Assembly: GCF_007829835.1 (NCBI RefSeq)
Contig: NZ_VIWP01000005.1
Location: 248,001 to 312,000, forward strand
Direction: 5' to 3'
Origin: Neorhizobium alkalisoli
Lineage (GTDB): Bacteria; Pseudomonadota; Alphaproteobacteria; Rhizobiales; Rhizobiaceae
Length of the DNA: 64,000 bases
The notes under the pieces were generated by a model. The model did not search any database and had not been told where the DNA came from. It worked only from the letters and a program-made list of their open reading frames with translations. The position numbers were made by a program, and so were the translations under genes. Each line of letters begins with the position of its first letter. Within the stretch, counting starts at the first letter, position 1. This document shows positions 17,392 through 25,180 of this stretch, one piece after another.

Positions 17392-17727
17392 TTATTCAAA
17401 CAGTTCGGCATGTGTCCCGGCGCGTGTAAACACCACGAGATTGGCCTTTTCGTCGAGGGTATAGATCAGAAGAAAATCGCCGCCCACATGGCATTCGCGG
17501 TGATCTGCCCAATTTCCCGCCAATTCATGATCCTTCCATTCCGGGGGCAGAGGTGCGGCATTGGCAATGATCAGCAGCATGACCTGCTTGAGTTCAACCA
17601 TGTTGTAGCGGCCCGTCCTGTCGAGCCTGTGCCAGTCTTTTTCGAACGCCTTCGTGAAATCGGACTTCCGTGGAAGTGAAGCCTGCTTGGAATGTGCAGG
17701 GGTCTGGCCGCCGCGTTTATGCGGCAC
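17392..17727 (-). CDS. YafQ-family mRNA-interferase toxin
   Basis: 111 residues from a GTG start that overlaps the antitoxin gene by 11 bases. The RelE/YafQ fold is clear in DHELAGNWADHRECHVGGDFLLIYTLDEK and the final TRAGTHAELFE. The His residues of DHEL, RECHV and GTHAELF and the Asp of GGDF match catalytic positions of E. coli YafQ. The product should cut mRNA on the ribosome. The N-terminus is about 18 residues longer than usual and contains no obvious better start. Confidence 0.85.
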   Translation of the reverse strand: MPHKRGGQTPAHSKQASLPRKSDFTKAFEKDWHRLDRTGRYNMVELKQVMLLIIANAAPLPPEWKDHELAGNWADHRECHVGGDFLLIYTLDEKANLVVFTRAGTHAELFE

Positions 17728-17998
17728 TTTTCTTGGCCTTCAACGCATCGAGAAGCGCGTCTCCGGTCGCAAATCCCTCACGACGCGATGCCTTGATGGC
17801 CCTCGCCTCTTCCATCGCTGCCAGCGTTTGCGGGTTCGGGCGAGCCAGTTCCAGCGGCAGAGCCTTCTCGCGGGCAATTCTGGTGAGGGTCATGCGCATC
17901 ACATCCGATATGGTGAGGCCAAGACTATCCAGCACAAGAGCCGCCTCGTCCTTGAGGACCGGGTCGATGCGCACTCTCACATAAGCATTTTCAGCCAT
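17717..17998 (-). CDS. DinJ/RelB-family antitoxin
   Basis: 93 residues from the ATG preceded by GAGAGGAG; a longer frame reaches 18049 but crosses the promoter. The N-terminal ribbon-helix-helix is AYVRVRIDPVLKDEAALVLDSLGLTISDVMRMTLTRIARE, followed by a flexible tail that would wrap the toxin. It neutralises the overlapping YafQ-like toxin and represses the operon. Confidence 0.88.
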   Translation of the reverse strand: MAENAYVRVRIDPVLKDEAALVLDSLGLTISDVMRMTLTRIAREKALPLELARPNPQTLAAMEEARAIKASRREGFATGDALLDALKAKKSAA

Positions 17999-18024
17999 GG
18001 CGGCACTCCTCTCGATGAGGAGAA

Positions 18025-18053
18025 AGTGTAGCCCAATTGGGCACCACATTCAA
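18025..18053 (-). promoter_or_regulatory. Toxin-antitoxin promoter and operator
   Basis: On the minus strand TTGAAT (18053-18048), 17 bases, then TACACT (18030-18025). The spacer ends with a perfect 12-base palindrome GCCCAATTGGGC (18031-18042). The palindrome between -35 and -10 is the likely site for the ribbon-helix-helix antitoxin. Confidence 0.75.
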
Positions 18054-18071
18054 GAATGCCAACAATCGACC

Positions 18072-19091
18072 CTAAACCGCAAACACCTTCGCCCGCCGCA
18101 GCGTCACAAACCCGCCATCACCGGCCTCGACAGCCTGCTCCGGCTCGACATCGAATTCCAGCTGCTCCCCGCTTTCCGTCTCAGCCAGCACACGGCGGCT
18201 GTCCGGGCGGTCCATGACACGGGTGATCCGCGCGGCAATGCCCGGCCCGTTGGCCTGCCAGTCGAGATCGGCCGGGCGGGCATAAAGCTCGGCCTTGCCA
18301 TCGGCGATACCCGCCGCATCCACCTCAGCGCCGCCCGCATAGGCGCGGCCGTCGCGGACGTCTGCGGAAAGCACGTTGGCATCCCCTAGAAACTTCATCA
18401 CGAAGGCGGATTGCGGGTTGCGGCAGACTTCCTGCGCCGTGCCCTGCTGCACGATCTGGCCGTCCTTCAGGATGACGACACGGTCGGCGAGGTCGAGCGC
18501 CTCTTCCTGGTCATGGGTGACGAAGATCGTCGTAATGCCGAGCTCCCGGTGGATTTCACGCAGCCAGCGGCGCAGGTCGTGCCGAACGTTTGCATCGAGC
18601 GCGCCAAAAGGTTCGTCGAGCAGAAGCACCTTCGGATCGACCGACAGCGCGCGGGCCAGCGCCACGCGCTGCCTTTGACCACCGGAGATCTGGGCCGGAA
18701 AACGGTCGCCGAGATTTTCCAGCCGCACCAGCCGCAGCAGCTCGGCGACACGCGCCTCGATCGCCGCCTTCTCGCGCTTCACCTTCGATACTTTCATGCC
18801 GAAGGCGATATTTTCGGCGACGGTCATGTGCGGGAAAAGCGCGTAATGCTGGAAGACGAAACCGACGCCGCGGTCGCGCACCGGAATGTCGGTCGCATCC
18901 TGATCGCCGAAATGGATGGCGCCGCCATCGGCATATTCCAGCCCCGCGACCATGCGCAGGATTGTCGTCTTGCCCGAGCCTGAAGGGCCGAGCAGCGCCA
19001 GAAGCTCGCCGCTTTCGATATCGAGCGAGACGCCGCGCACGGCCCGAAAGGTGTCAAAAGTCTTCACGACGTTTTCGAGACGGATCTTCAT
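18072..19091 (-). CDS. cysA: Sulfate/thiosulfate ABC transporter ATP-binding protein
   Basis: 339 residues. Walker A GPSGSGKTT is near residues 35-43. The signature ISGGQRQRVALARAL, Walker B VLLLDEPFGALD and switch VTHDQEEALDLADR follow. The C-terminal TOBE-like region after about residue 240 is of CysA type. It powers sulfate import. Its start overlaps cysW by four bases, as the last gene of the operon. Confidence 0.92.
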   Translation of the reverse strand: MKIRLENVVKTFDTFRAVRGVSLDIESGELLALLGPSGSGKTTILRMVAGLEYADGGAIHFGDQDATDIPVRDRGVGFVFQHYALFPHMTVAENIAFGMKVSKVKREKAAIEARVAELLRLVRLENLGDRFPAQISGGQRQRVALARALSVDPKVLLLDEPFGALDANVRHDLRRWLREIHRELGITTIFVTHDQEEALDLADRVVILKDGQIVQQGTAQEVCRNPQSAFVMKFLGDANVLSADVRDGRAYAGGAEVDAAGIADGKAELYARPADLDWQANGPGIAARITRVMDRPDSRRVLAETESGEQLEFDVEPEQAVEAGDGGFVTLRRAKVFAV

Positions 19092-19975
19092 GGGGTTTTC
19101 TCCGCGGGCTGGGCAATAAGGGCGGAACGGCGCACGCGGCCGGCCCCCTGTCTTTCCAGCGCCACCTTGGCGATGATGGTGAAGACGGCGATGAGCGCCA
19201 GGATGGAGGCGGCGGCAAAGGCACCGGTCGCCTGATAGTCGTGATAGAGAAGTTCGATATGCAAGGGCAGCGTATTGGTCTGCCCGCGAATATTGCCCGA
19301 GACGACCGAGACGGCGCCGAACTCACCCATCACACGGGCATTGCAGAGCACGACGCCGTAGAGCAGCGCCCATTTCACATTCGGCAGCGTTACCGAAAAG
19401 AACGTCCGCCAGCCGGAAGCACCGAGCGAGGTGGACGCCTCTTCCAGATCACGTCCCTGCGCCTGCATCAAGGGGATCAGTTCGCGGGCGACGAAGGGTG
19501 CCGTGACAAACATCGAGGCGAGAACGATGCCGGGAATGGCGAACAGGATTTTCACACCCCAATCATCCAGCGTCGGCCCGAACACACCCTGCAGGCCGTA
19601 GACGAAGAGATAGGCGACACCGGCGACGATCGGCGAGACAGAAAACGGGATTTCTATAACGACCAGCAGGAACCGCTTGCCCCAAAAGTCGAATTTCGTG
19701 ATCGACCATGCCGCCGCGATCCCGAAGGCGGTATTGACCGGTACGGCGATCAGCGCGGTGAAGACGGTGAGCCCGATCGCATGCAGCGTATCGGGATTGG
19801 CGATCGTATCGCGGTAGACGGCAAAACCTTTGGCAAAGGCCTCGACGCCGATGACGAGAAGCGGTGCCACGATCAGGAGCGCCACGAACAGCAGCACGAT
19901 ACCGATCAGCATGCGGCGAAAAATCTTGCCATCGCCGACGCGCGGCGGCTTTTTGCCTCTTGAAATGCCGCTCAT
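19088..19975 (-). CDS. cysW: Sulfate ABC transporter permease CysW
   Basis: 295 residues with six membrane segments. The inner-membrane permease loop is RELIPLMQAQGRDLEEASTSLGASGWRTFFSVTLPNVKWAL, the EAA motif that contacts CysA. ARVMGEFGAVSVVSGNIRGQTNTLPLHIE is a hallmark of CysW. It overlaps cysA by four bases and lies two bases after cysT. Confidence 0.93.
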   Translation of the reverse strand: MSGISRGKKPPRVGDGKIFRRMLIGIVLLFVALLIVAPLLVIGVEAFAKGFAVYRDTIANPDTLHAIGLTVFTALIAVPVNTAFGIAAAWSITKFDFWGKRFLLVVIEIPFSVSPIVAGVAYLFVYGLQGVFGPTLDDWGVKILFAIPGIVLASMFVTAPFVARELIPLMQAQGRDLEEASTSLGASGWRTFFSVTLPNVKWALLYGVVLCNARVMGEFGAVSVVSGNIRGQTNTLPLHIELLYHDYQATGAFAAASILALIAVFTIIAKVALERQGAGRVRRSALIAQPAEKTP

Positions 19976-19977
19976 GG

Positions 19978-20799
19978 TCAGTTCCTCACCGTGTAACGCA
20001 GTGCTCGCGCCTGCATCCAGTTGGTGAGCGCCAGCATCGCAAACGCGGTCAGCAGCAGGACGGAGGCGACCGCGGCAGCGGCCTGATAATCGTATTCCTC
20101 GAGCCGGATGAAGACGAGAAGTGCGGTAATCTCCGTCGACATCGGCTGATTGCCGGCGATGAAGATGATCGCGCCGAATTCACCGAGCGAACGGGCAAAG
20201 GAGAGCGATACGCCGGCCAAGAGCGCCGGGGTCAAGAGCGGCAGGATGACCTTGCGAAAGATTGCCCAGTCGGGCCCGCCGAGCGATTGCGCCGCCTCCT
20301 CCAGCGCCGGGTCGAGATCCTCTAGAACCGGCTGCACGGTGCGCACGATGAAGGGCAGCGAGGTAAAGCACATGGCGATCATGATGCCGAGCGGCGTATA
20401 GGCCACCTTGATGCCAAAATCGTTGAGGATCGAGCCGAACCAGCCATTGGGGGTGAACAGCGCCGTCAGCGCGATACCGGCCACCGCCGTCGGCAAGGCA
20501 AAGGGCAGGTCGACCATGGCATCCACAAGCCGCCGGCCGGGAAAGCGGTAACGGGTCAATACCCAGGCGAGCGCGAGGCCGAAGAACAGGTTGAAAATGG
20601 TGGCGCCGAGCGCCGAAAGCGCCGTGACGCGGTAGCTTGCCAGCGCACGGGAGGACGAGACGATCCGCCAGTAATCCTCCGGCCCGAGGCTCGCCGCCTT
20701 GAATACGAGGGCCGCCAGCGGCAGGACCACGATCAGCCCGACATAAAACAGGGTCACGCCAAGCGACAGGCGTAATCCGGGCAGGACATTGCGTCTCAA
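19978..20799 (-). CDS. cysT: Sulfate ABC transporter permease CysT (CysU)
   Basis: 273 residues with six membrane segments. The EAA loop is QPVLEDLDPALEEAAQSLGGPDWAIFRKVILPLL, and SFARSLGEFGAIIFIAGN is the CysT-type signature. It pairs with CysW to form the sulfate channel. A 230-base gap with nested hairpins separates it from the upstream sulfate-binding protein gene. Confidence 0.93.
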   Translation of the reverse strand: MRRNVLPGLRLSLGVTLFYVGLIVVLPLAALVFKAASLGPEDYWRIVSSSRALASYRVTALSALGATIFNLFFGLALAWVLTRYRFPGRRLVDAMVDLPFALPTAVAGIALTALFTPNGWFGSILNDFGIKVAYTPLGIMIAMCFTSLPFIVRTVQPVLEDLDPALEEAAQSLGGPDWAIFRKVILPLLTPALLAGVSLSFARSLGEFGAIIFIAGNQPMSTEITALLVFIRLEEYDYQAAAAVASVLLLTAFAMLALTNWMQARALRYTVRN

Positions 20800-20825
20800 A
20801 CGATCGGTTCCTTATCAAAGCAAAG

Positions 20826-20986
20826 CCGGCGGATGGAAATCCGCCGGTCGGGTGTCGCAGCTTTTGGTTCTCCTCATCCCTGTGCTTGTCACAGGGATCC
20901 AGCCAGCCCAAGTCCTTGGGCTGAGGGAGTCCTTCGACCCGACAGACGTCGGGTCACTGGATTCCTGTGACAAGCACAGGAATGAG
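20826..20986. repeat. Nested inverted repeats between sbp and cysT
   Basis: A perfect hairpin CCGGCGGAT/ATCCGCCGG (20826-20847) lies just before cysT. A near-perfect 30-base inverted repeat (20873-20902 with 20957-20986, two mismatches) encloses two more small hairpins, CCCAAG/TTGGG-type and CCCGAC/GTCGGG. It is a different family from the RIME-like repeat but holds the same position, between a binding-protein gene and its permease gene. Confidence 0.8.
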
Positions 20987-21032
20987 GTTGTGGAGATGGC
21001 AGCCTAAACGTGAACCGCTACCCGTGAAAGGC

Positions 21033-22019
21033 CTATCGGCTGCCGTAAAGCTTGTCGAGTGTGCCGCCGGAGGCAAAATGATCCTTCTGGATCTTGTCCC
21101 AGCCGCCGAACACGTCATCGACCTTGACGAGGCGGATCGCCGGAAAATCGGCCTTTACCTCGGCAGCAACCTTCTCGTTGTTGACACGATGGCCGAACGC
21201 CGCTGCGATACGCTGGCCTTCTTCCGTGTAGAGGAAGTCGAGATAGGATTTTGCCAGCGCTTCCGTGCCGTGTTTCTTGGCGACCTTGTCGACCACGGCG
21301 ACCGGGAATTCGGCAAGCAGGCTGACGGACGGGATGACGCTTGCCACCTTGTCCTTGCCATACTGCTTTTCGATGCCGCGGGTTTCAGCCTCGAAGGTGA
21401 TCAGCACATCGCCCTGGCCACGCTCGACGAAAGTGGTCGTTGCAGCACGGCCGCCGGTGTCGAAGACCGGGACATTGTCGAAGATCTTCTTGATATAGGC
21501 TTCGATCTTTTCCTCGTCGCCCTTGTACTCTTCCTTGGCCCAGGCGTAGGCGGCGAGATAGGTGTAGCGCGCATTGCCCGAGGTTTTCGGGTTAGGGAAG
21601 ACGGCATGCACATCGTCACGCGCCAGATCACCCCAGTCCTTGATGTTCTTCGGATTGCCGGCGCGCACCAGGAAGGACGGGAAGGAATAGAAGGGCGAGG
21701 CATTGTTCGGGAATGCCTTGGTCCAGTCCTTGGCGACAAAACCCTGCTTGGCGAGGAAATCGATATCGGTCGACTGGTTGAAGGTGACGACATCTGCCTC
21801 CAGCCCCTCGACGATCGACCGGGCCTGTTTCGACGTGCCGGCATGCGACTGGTCGATGGTGACGCCCGGATGCGTCTTGATGAAGGCCTCGTTCTCGGCG
21901 ACGAAAAGCTCGCGCGACACGTCATAGGAAGCGTTGAGCAGCTTCTTGGCATCCTCAGCCATCGCGGGCTGGACGAGCAGAGCGGCAATGGCAGTGCCGA
22001 GAATAAGCAGGCGATTCAT
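21033..22019 (-). CDS. sbp: Sulfate-binding periplasmic protein
   Basis: 328 residues from the ATG preceded by CGGAG; a longer frame to 22061 lacks support. The signal peptide is MNRLLILGTAIAALLVQPAMA. SYDVSRELF, DQSHAGTSKQAR, VTFNQSTDIDFLA and the SGNARYTYLAAYAWA segment are sulfate-binding protein signatures, with serines and main-chain groups holding sulfate. It is first in the sbp-cysT-cysW-cysA operon. Confidence 0.93.
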   Translation of the reverse strand: MNRLLILGTAIAALLVQPAMAEDAKKLLNASYDVSRELFVAENEAFIKTHPGVTIDQSHAGTSKQARSIVEGLEADVVTFNQSTDIDFLAKQGFVAKDWTKAFPNNASPFYSFPSFLVRAGNPKNIKDWGDLARDDVHAVFPNPKTSGNARYTYLAAYAWAKEEYKGDEEKIEAYIKKIFDNVPVFDTGGRAATTTFVERGQGDVLITFEAETRGIEKQYGKDKVASVIPSVSLLAEFPVAVVDKVAKKHGTEALAKSYLDFLYTEEGQRIAAAFGHRVNNEKVAAEVKADFPAIRLVKVDDVFGGWDKIQKDHFASGGTLDKLYGSR

Positions 22020-22110
22020 GCGGATCTCCGGTGTTTCGATTTGACCGGAAATTACCGGCAAGGACCGGAAATCACGAGAAACCCGAGACCCAACTCGGGA
22101 GAACGCTTAG
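22020..22110 (-). other. Structured leader of the sulfate operon
   Basis: On the minus strand the leader has two ATTTCCGGT repeats 21 bases apart around a CCGG-N6-CCGG hairpin, and a perfect CCCGAG/CTCGGG stem at 22082-22099. It could be a regulator-binding array or an RNA element. It does not match any riboswitch I can recall. Confidence 0.35.
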
Positions 22111-22174
22111 AATTTTCGCCTATTTTCCGCCACATTCCGCGGTGGTTTTGCCCGTGCGAACGGAGAACCGGCCA

Positions 22175-22564
22175 TCAGACCGGCGGCAGATCAAGACCGT
22201 TCGGCAAAGAGATCCAGATCACCGTCTGCGCTTCCGGCGAATGCCGCGACAGATGCCCCTTGCCATGCGTATCCGCCACCAGCACGAAACTGCCCGCCGG
22301 CACGTGGCGGACCTCGCCGTCGCTCGTCTCGTAGTCCACCGATCCATCCAGCCGCACGGTCAGCACCGGCTCGGGCACCCCATGCCAGGCCACTTCGCGC
22401 ATGACAGCCGGAATATGGGAGATACGAACACGGGAGGCCGGATAACTGGCCGTGACATCGAAGGGAGTGGCGTCGGGATGCACCCGTCTCTCGGTCGTCG
22501 GCAGTTCGATCTCGTCGAAATGGGATTCGCCATCCGGCGTGGCATAGATGCGCAGGCACTTCAT
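22175..22564 (-). CDS. Cupin-domain protein
   Basis: 129 residues from the ATG preceded by AGGAGC. The single cupin barrel shows VAWHGVPEPVLTVRLDGSVDYETSDGEVRHVPAGSFVLVADTHGKGH. The final His pair could bind a metal, but the first cupin motif lacks the usual HxH. Function unknown. It is downstream of the TetR gene on the same strand with its own palindrome upstream. Confidence 0.7.
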   Translation of the reverse strand: MKCLRIYATPDGESHFDEIELPTTERRVHPDATPFDVTASYPASRVRISHIPAVMREVAWHGVPEPVLTVRLDGSVDYETSDGEVRHVPAGSFVLVADTHGKGHLSRHSPEAQTVIWISLPNGLDLPPV

Positions 22565-22583
22565 CACGGCTTGCTCCTGATGT

Positions 22584-22598
22584 TTTCGTAGAACGAAA
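22584..22598. promoter_or_regulatory. Small palindrome before the cupin gene
   Basis: TTTCGTAGAACGAAA, with perfect six-base arms around AGA, lies 20 bases before the cupin start. It is a possible repressor site. Confidence 0.4.
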
Positions 22599-22684
22599 CG
22601 CAGCCTGCCTATCACGAAGCAAGCGGCAGATGCCATGGAGCCGAATACGGAAAAACGATCAGGGGGTGTGGGCGCCGTTACAAC

Positions 22685-23278
22685 CTATTGCGGTTTTGCC
22701 AAAAGCCCCGTTGCCATCACCTGAAAAGCCTCAACGGCCTTCGGCAACACATCCTTTGCGTTGTCGCTCGCCGCAACCCAGAGAGCAGCGTTGAGAGCAG
22801 CACCGCTCAGCAGTCGCGCCGCCGCCTCGGCATCGACGGGTTTCATCACCCCTTCGGCGATCAGCCCCTCCACCGCCCGCCGTGTCACCTGCAGACAGCT
22901 GTTCTGGCTCGGCCAGAGGGACGGATCTCCGAGCACGGCCGGTCCATCGAGCAGCACGATCCGCTGCACTTCGGGGTCGAGCGCCATCTCGATATAGGCA
23001 GCCCCTTCGGCAAGCAGAGCCGGCCACCCCTCGCCCGCCGCAGCGCCGATCTCCTGCGCCCTTGCCGCCATTTCTGAATCGATCTGGTTGACGACTGCCG
23101 CCAGCAGGCCGCGCTTGTCGCCGAAATTATGGTAGAGCGCGCCGCGCGTCAGGCCGACATCGGCCGTCAGCTCGTCCATCGAGGCCCCTGCAAAACCCTT
23201 TTCGGCAAAGGCCTTGCGCGCAGCAGCGATCAGCTTGCCGCGATTTTCTTCCATCATTTCCAGACGCTTGTTCGCCAT
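22685..23278 (-). CDS. TetR-family transcriptional regulator
   Basis: 197 residues. The TetR helix-turn-helix is RGKLIAAARKAFAEKGFAGASMDELTADVGLTRGALYHNFGDKRGLLAAVV (about 13-63). The remainder is the helical ligand and dimer domain. It is divergent from a RidA-family gene, and three copies of its presumed site lie between them, so it probably represses both. Confidence 0.9.
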   Translation of the reverse strand: MANKRLEMMEENRGKLIAAARKAFAEKGFAGASMDELTADVGLTRGALYHNFGDKRGLLAAVVNQIDSEMAARAQEIGAAAGEGWPALLAEGAAYIEMALDPEVQRIVLLDGPAVLGDPSLWPSQNSCLQVTRRAVEGLIAEGVMKPVDAEAAARLLSGAALNAALWVAASDNAKDVLPKAVEAFQVMATGLLAKPQ

Positions 23279-23294
23279 CTCGCACCAAATTCAC

Positions 23295-23358
23295 ATACGT
23301 CGCGTATATCAATTTGACATACGGCGCGTATCTGGATATTTTCACATACGCAACGTAT
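23295..23358. promoter_or_regulatory. Triple palindromic operator and ridA promoter
   Basis: Three copies of ATACG-N3-CGTAT lie at 23295-23307, 23319-23331 and 23346-23358, with centres 24 and 27 bases apart. TTGACA (23314-23319), 17 bases, then TATTTT (23337-23342) form the rightward promoter. Copy 2 fills the spacer and copy 3 covers the expected start site. This is strong evidence for TetR repression. Confidence 0.8.
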
Positions 23359-23428
23359 CTCAATCGCCGCGGCCTGTGAACCCTTGGGGCACCGCGCGAT
23401 GCGACCAGAAAAACAGGAGAAGATGACC

Positions 23429-23827
23429 ATGAGCAAACGTGACGCAGTTTTCCCCGCCGACCGGCACGCCCTTTACGAAGAACACGGTTATTCCGCCGCC
23501 ATCCGCTCTGGAGACTTGCTTTTCGTCTCCGGCCAGGTCGGCAGCCGCAAGGACGGAAGCCCGGAACCGGATTTCGAAAAACAGGTGGAACTGGCCTTTG
23601 AAAACCTGAAGGCCGTGCTCGCCGCCGCCGGCGGCACGCTGGACGACATTGTCGATGTCACGACCTTCCACACCGACCCGCAAAACCAGTTCGCGACGAT
23701 CATGCCGGTCAAGCAGCGTTATTTTGCGGAAAAACCCTATCCGAACTGGACGGCCGTCGGCGTCAACTGGCTTGCCGGTTTCGACTTCGAAATCAAGGTG
23801 ATCGCGCGGATACCGGCAAAGGTGTGA
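23429..23827 (+). CDS. RidA-family (YjgF/Rid) protein
   Basis: 132 residues from the ATG eight to nine bases after AGGAG; an ATG six bases earlier is the alternative. SGDLLFVSGQVG, DDIVDVTTFHTD and the C-terminal GVNWLAGFDFEIKVIARIP follow the Rid trimer fold. RidA deaminates reactive enamine/imine intermediates. This member belongs to a TetR-controlled subgroup and may act in a specific catabolic step. The Arg that binds substrate in true RidA (near position 105) is not apparent, so it is likely another Rid subfamily. Confidence 0.8.
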   Translation: MSKRDAVFPADRHALYEEHGYSAAIRSGDLLFVSGQVGSRKDGSPEPDFEKQVELAFENLKAVLAAAGGTLDDIVDVTTFHTDPQNQFATIMPVKQRYFAEKPYPNWTAVGVNWLAGFDFEIKVIARIPAKV

Positions 23828-23848
23828 TGGCTGACGAATGGAGCGACG

Positions 23849-23872
23849 GAGCCCTGGGATCGTCCGGGGCTC
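23849..23872. terminator. Hairpin between ridA and the RTX gene
   Basis: GAGCCC pairs with GGGCTC in the 76-base gap between the convergent genes. No long T run follows. Confidence 0.35.
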
Positions 23873-23903
23873 TGTCCTGATAGCAGTCCGGTCCCAGACG
23901 CTC

Positions 23904-24734
23904 TTAAATCAGAAAATCGTCCGAATACATCTTGAACGAACCAACCAGAGCGATCTTGAAATCCGCTTTCCCGTCGCCAGTCACGTCAGCATAGACATAG
24001 GTGTACGATTTCGTCTTCTCGTAACGTAGCTCACCGGCATGGCCGCTGAATTTCTTCGCTCCGATCCAGTCGAATTCTTGATGGCCGGCAAGCTTGCTGT
24101 TGGCGTCGATGCCGTCGAGTTCGATCAGGTCGCGCGTGCCGTTCTTGCCCGGCTCATGCTGCCAGTCGGTGATGACGTCGGGCGCCTTGACGGTGCTGTC
24201 CTTGAGAAAGAGGAAGTGGAACGTATCTTCGCCGAGACCGCCGGACAGCACATCCCGACCGGAACCACCCTCCAGCCTGTCGTCGCCGCGCATGCCGTAA
24301 AGCCGGTCGTTGCCGTCACCGCCGAGCAGGAGGTTCATGCCCCGATCGCCTTTGATCGTCGCGTTTTTCACCGCACTGTCGACAATGTCCATGTAATCGG
24401 TGACGGCAAATTTGTAATCGTGGACCTCGGCGACGAGATTGCCGGCCTTGTCATGCGCGGTAATGTTCAACACGTAGGAAAAGTCGCGCACGCCATAGGC
24501 CTGGTAGAGAACTTCCTTCGTCGTCACCAAGCGATAACCATCCATCTCGAAGGTGGAATCTGCCTTCTGCCGCTCGCCTATTGTACCGCCATAATCAACC
24601 AGCGCGTACATGCTCAAATCGAAGACAAGGTCCGCCAACTTGTAGCCTGACACGTACAGGTAGGCGACCTCGCCTCCTGCGTCATAATGCTCGACGATCT
24701 GCTTGGGCAATCCTGTGATTTCGGCAAGCGCCAT
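23904..24734 (-). CDS. RTX calcium-binding secreted protein
   Basis: 276 residues from the ATG preceded by GGGGAG. Residues 1-135 are a beta-rich unique region. A short RTX block (about 140-180: LLGGDGNDRLYGMRGDDRLEGGSGRDVLSGGLGED) is followed by a C-terminal module with LAGHQEFDWIGAKKFSGHAGELRYEK. That module is clearly homologous to the end of the RTX protein at 12498, while the N-termini are unrelated. It should leave the cell through a type I system encoded elsewhere. Confidence 0.82.
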   Translation of the reverse strand: MALAEITGLPKQIVEHYDAGGEVAYLYVSGYKLADLVFDLSMYALVDYGGTIGERQKADSTFEMDGYRLVTTKEVLYQAYGVRDFSYVLNITAHDKAGNLVAEVHDYKFAVTDYMDIVDSAVKNATIKGDRGMNLLLGGDGNDRLYGMRGDDRLEGGSGRDVLSGGLGEDTFHFLFLKDSTVKAPDVITDWQHEPGKNGTRDLIELDGIDANSKLAGHQEFDWIGAKKFSGHAGELRYEKTKSYTYVYADVTGDGKADFKIALVGSFKMYSDDFLI

Positions 24735-24808
24735 GCTGCTCTCCCCTTCAGCTCTTCGCACGCAATAGTCGTCGATGGAGCGATTTTCCTGTCTTCAATA
24801 CTATTCTC

Positions 24809-24997
24809 CTACAACAACGCCAAAGCATAAATTCTGGCCTCCTCGAAGGAATCCCGCCGCTTTTCTGGCGATCGAAAAAACTTCGCAGCTTTATCAATCG
24901 CTTGATAGAAATCGGCCCATCCCGTTTTCCCCCTCCCCAAAACCGGGCGCATAATCATCATCGTCATCGGATGGGAACCGGGTTCGCGAGCCGGCAT
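24809..24997 (-). CDS. Doubtful small ORF
   Basis: Up to 62 residues; the last 40 (KTGWADFYQAIDKAAKFF onward) look like a normal hydrophilic helical protein. GGAGG abuts the first ATG, which is too close to work well. No family is recognised. It could be a remnant. Confidence 0.25.
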   Translation of the reverse strand: MPAREPGSHPMTMMIMRPVLGRGKTGWADFYQAIDKAAKFFRSPEKRRDSFEEARIYALALL

Positions 24998-25180
24998 CCT
25001 CCTCGGGTTTGCGCCTGGTTCCGGTGATGGTCGAAAACTGGTCGGACGGGAACTGACACGTCCCGAAAAGATCGGAAAACGGCCGGGGCAGGCAGAAAAC
25101 CTATCCCTTATACCCGCATCGCAGCTGCCTGCCCCATTCCCTCCCCATGCCGGTTTCGCCGGCGTGGTTATCGGTGTTCG
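24998..25180. other. Intergenic, nothing recognised
   Basis: The stretch between the RTX gene and the CoA hydrolase gene holds one inverted repeat, GGGGCAGGCAG/CTGCCTGCCCC (25092-25135), which may act as the terminator of the hydrolase transcript on the minus strand. Confidence 0.4.

Noticed and set aside
22020..22110. SAM riboswitch before the sulfate operon
   Set aside because: The conserved SAM-I and SAM-II cores could not be found; only simple repeats and one stem are visible.
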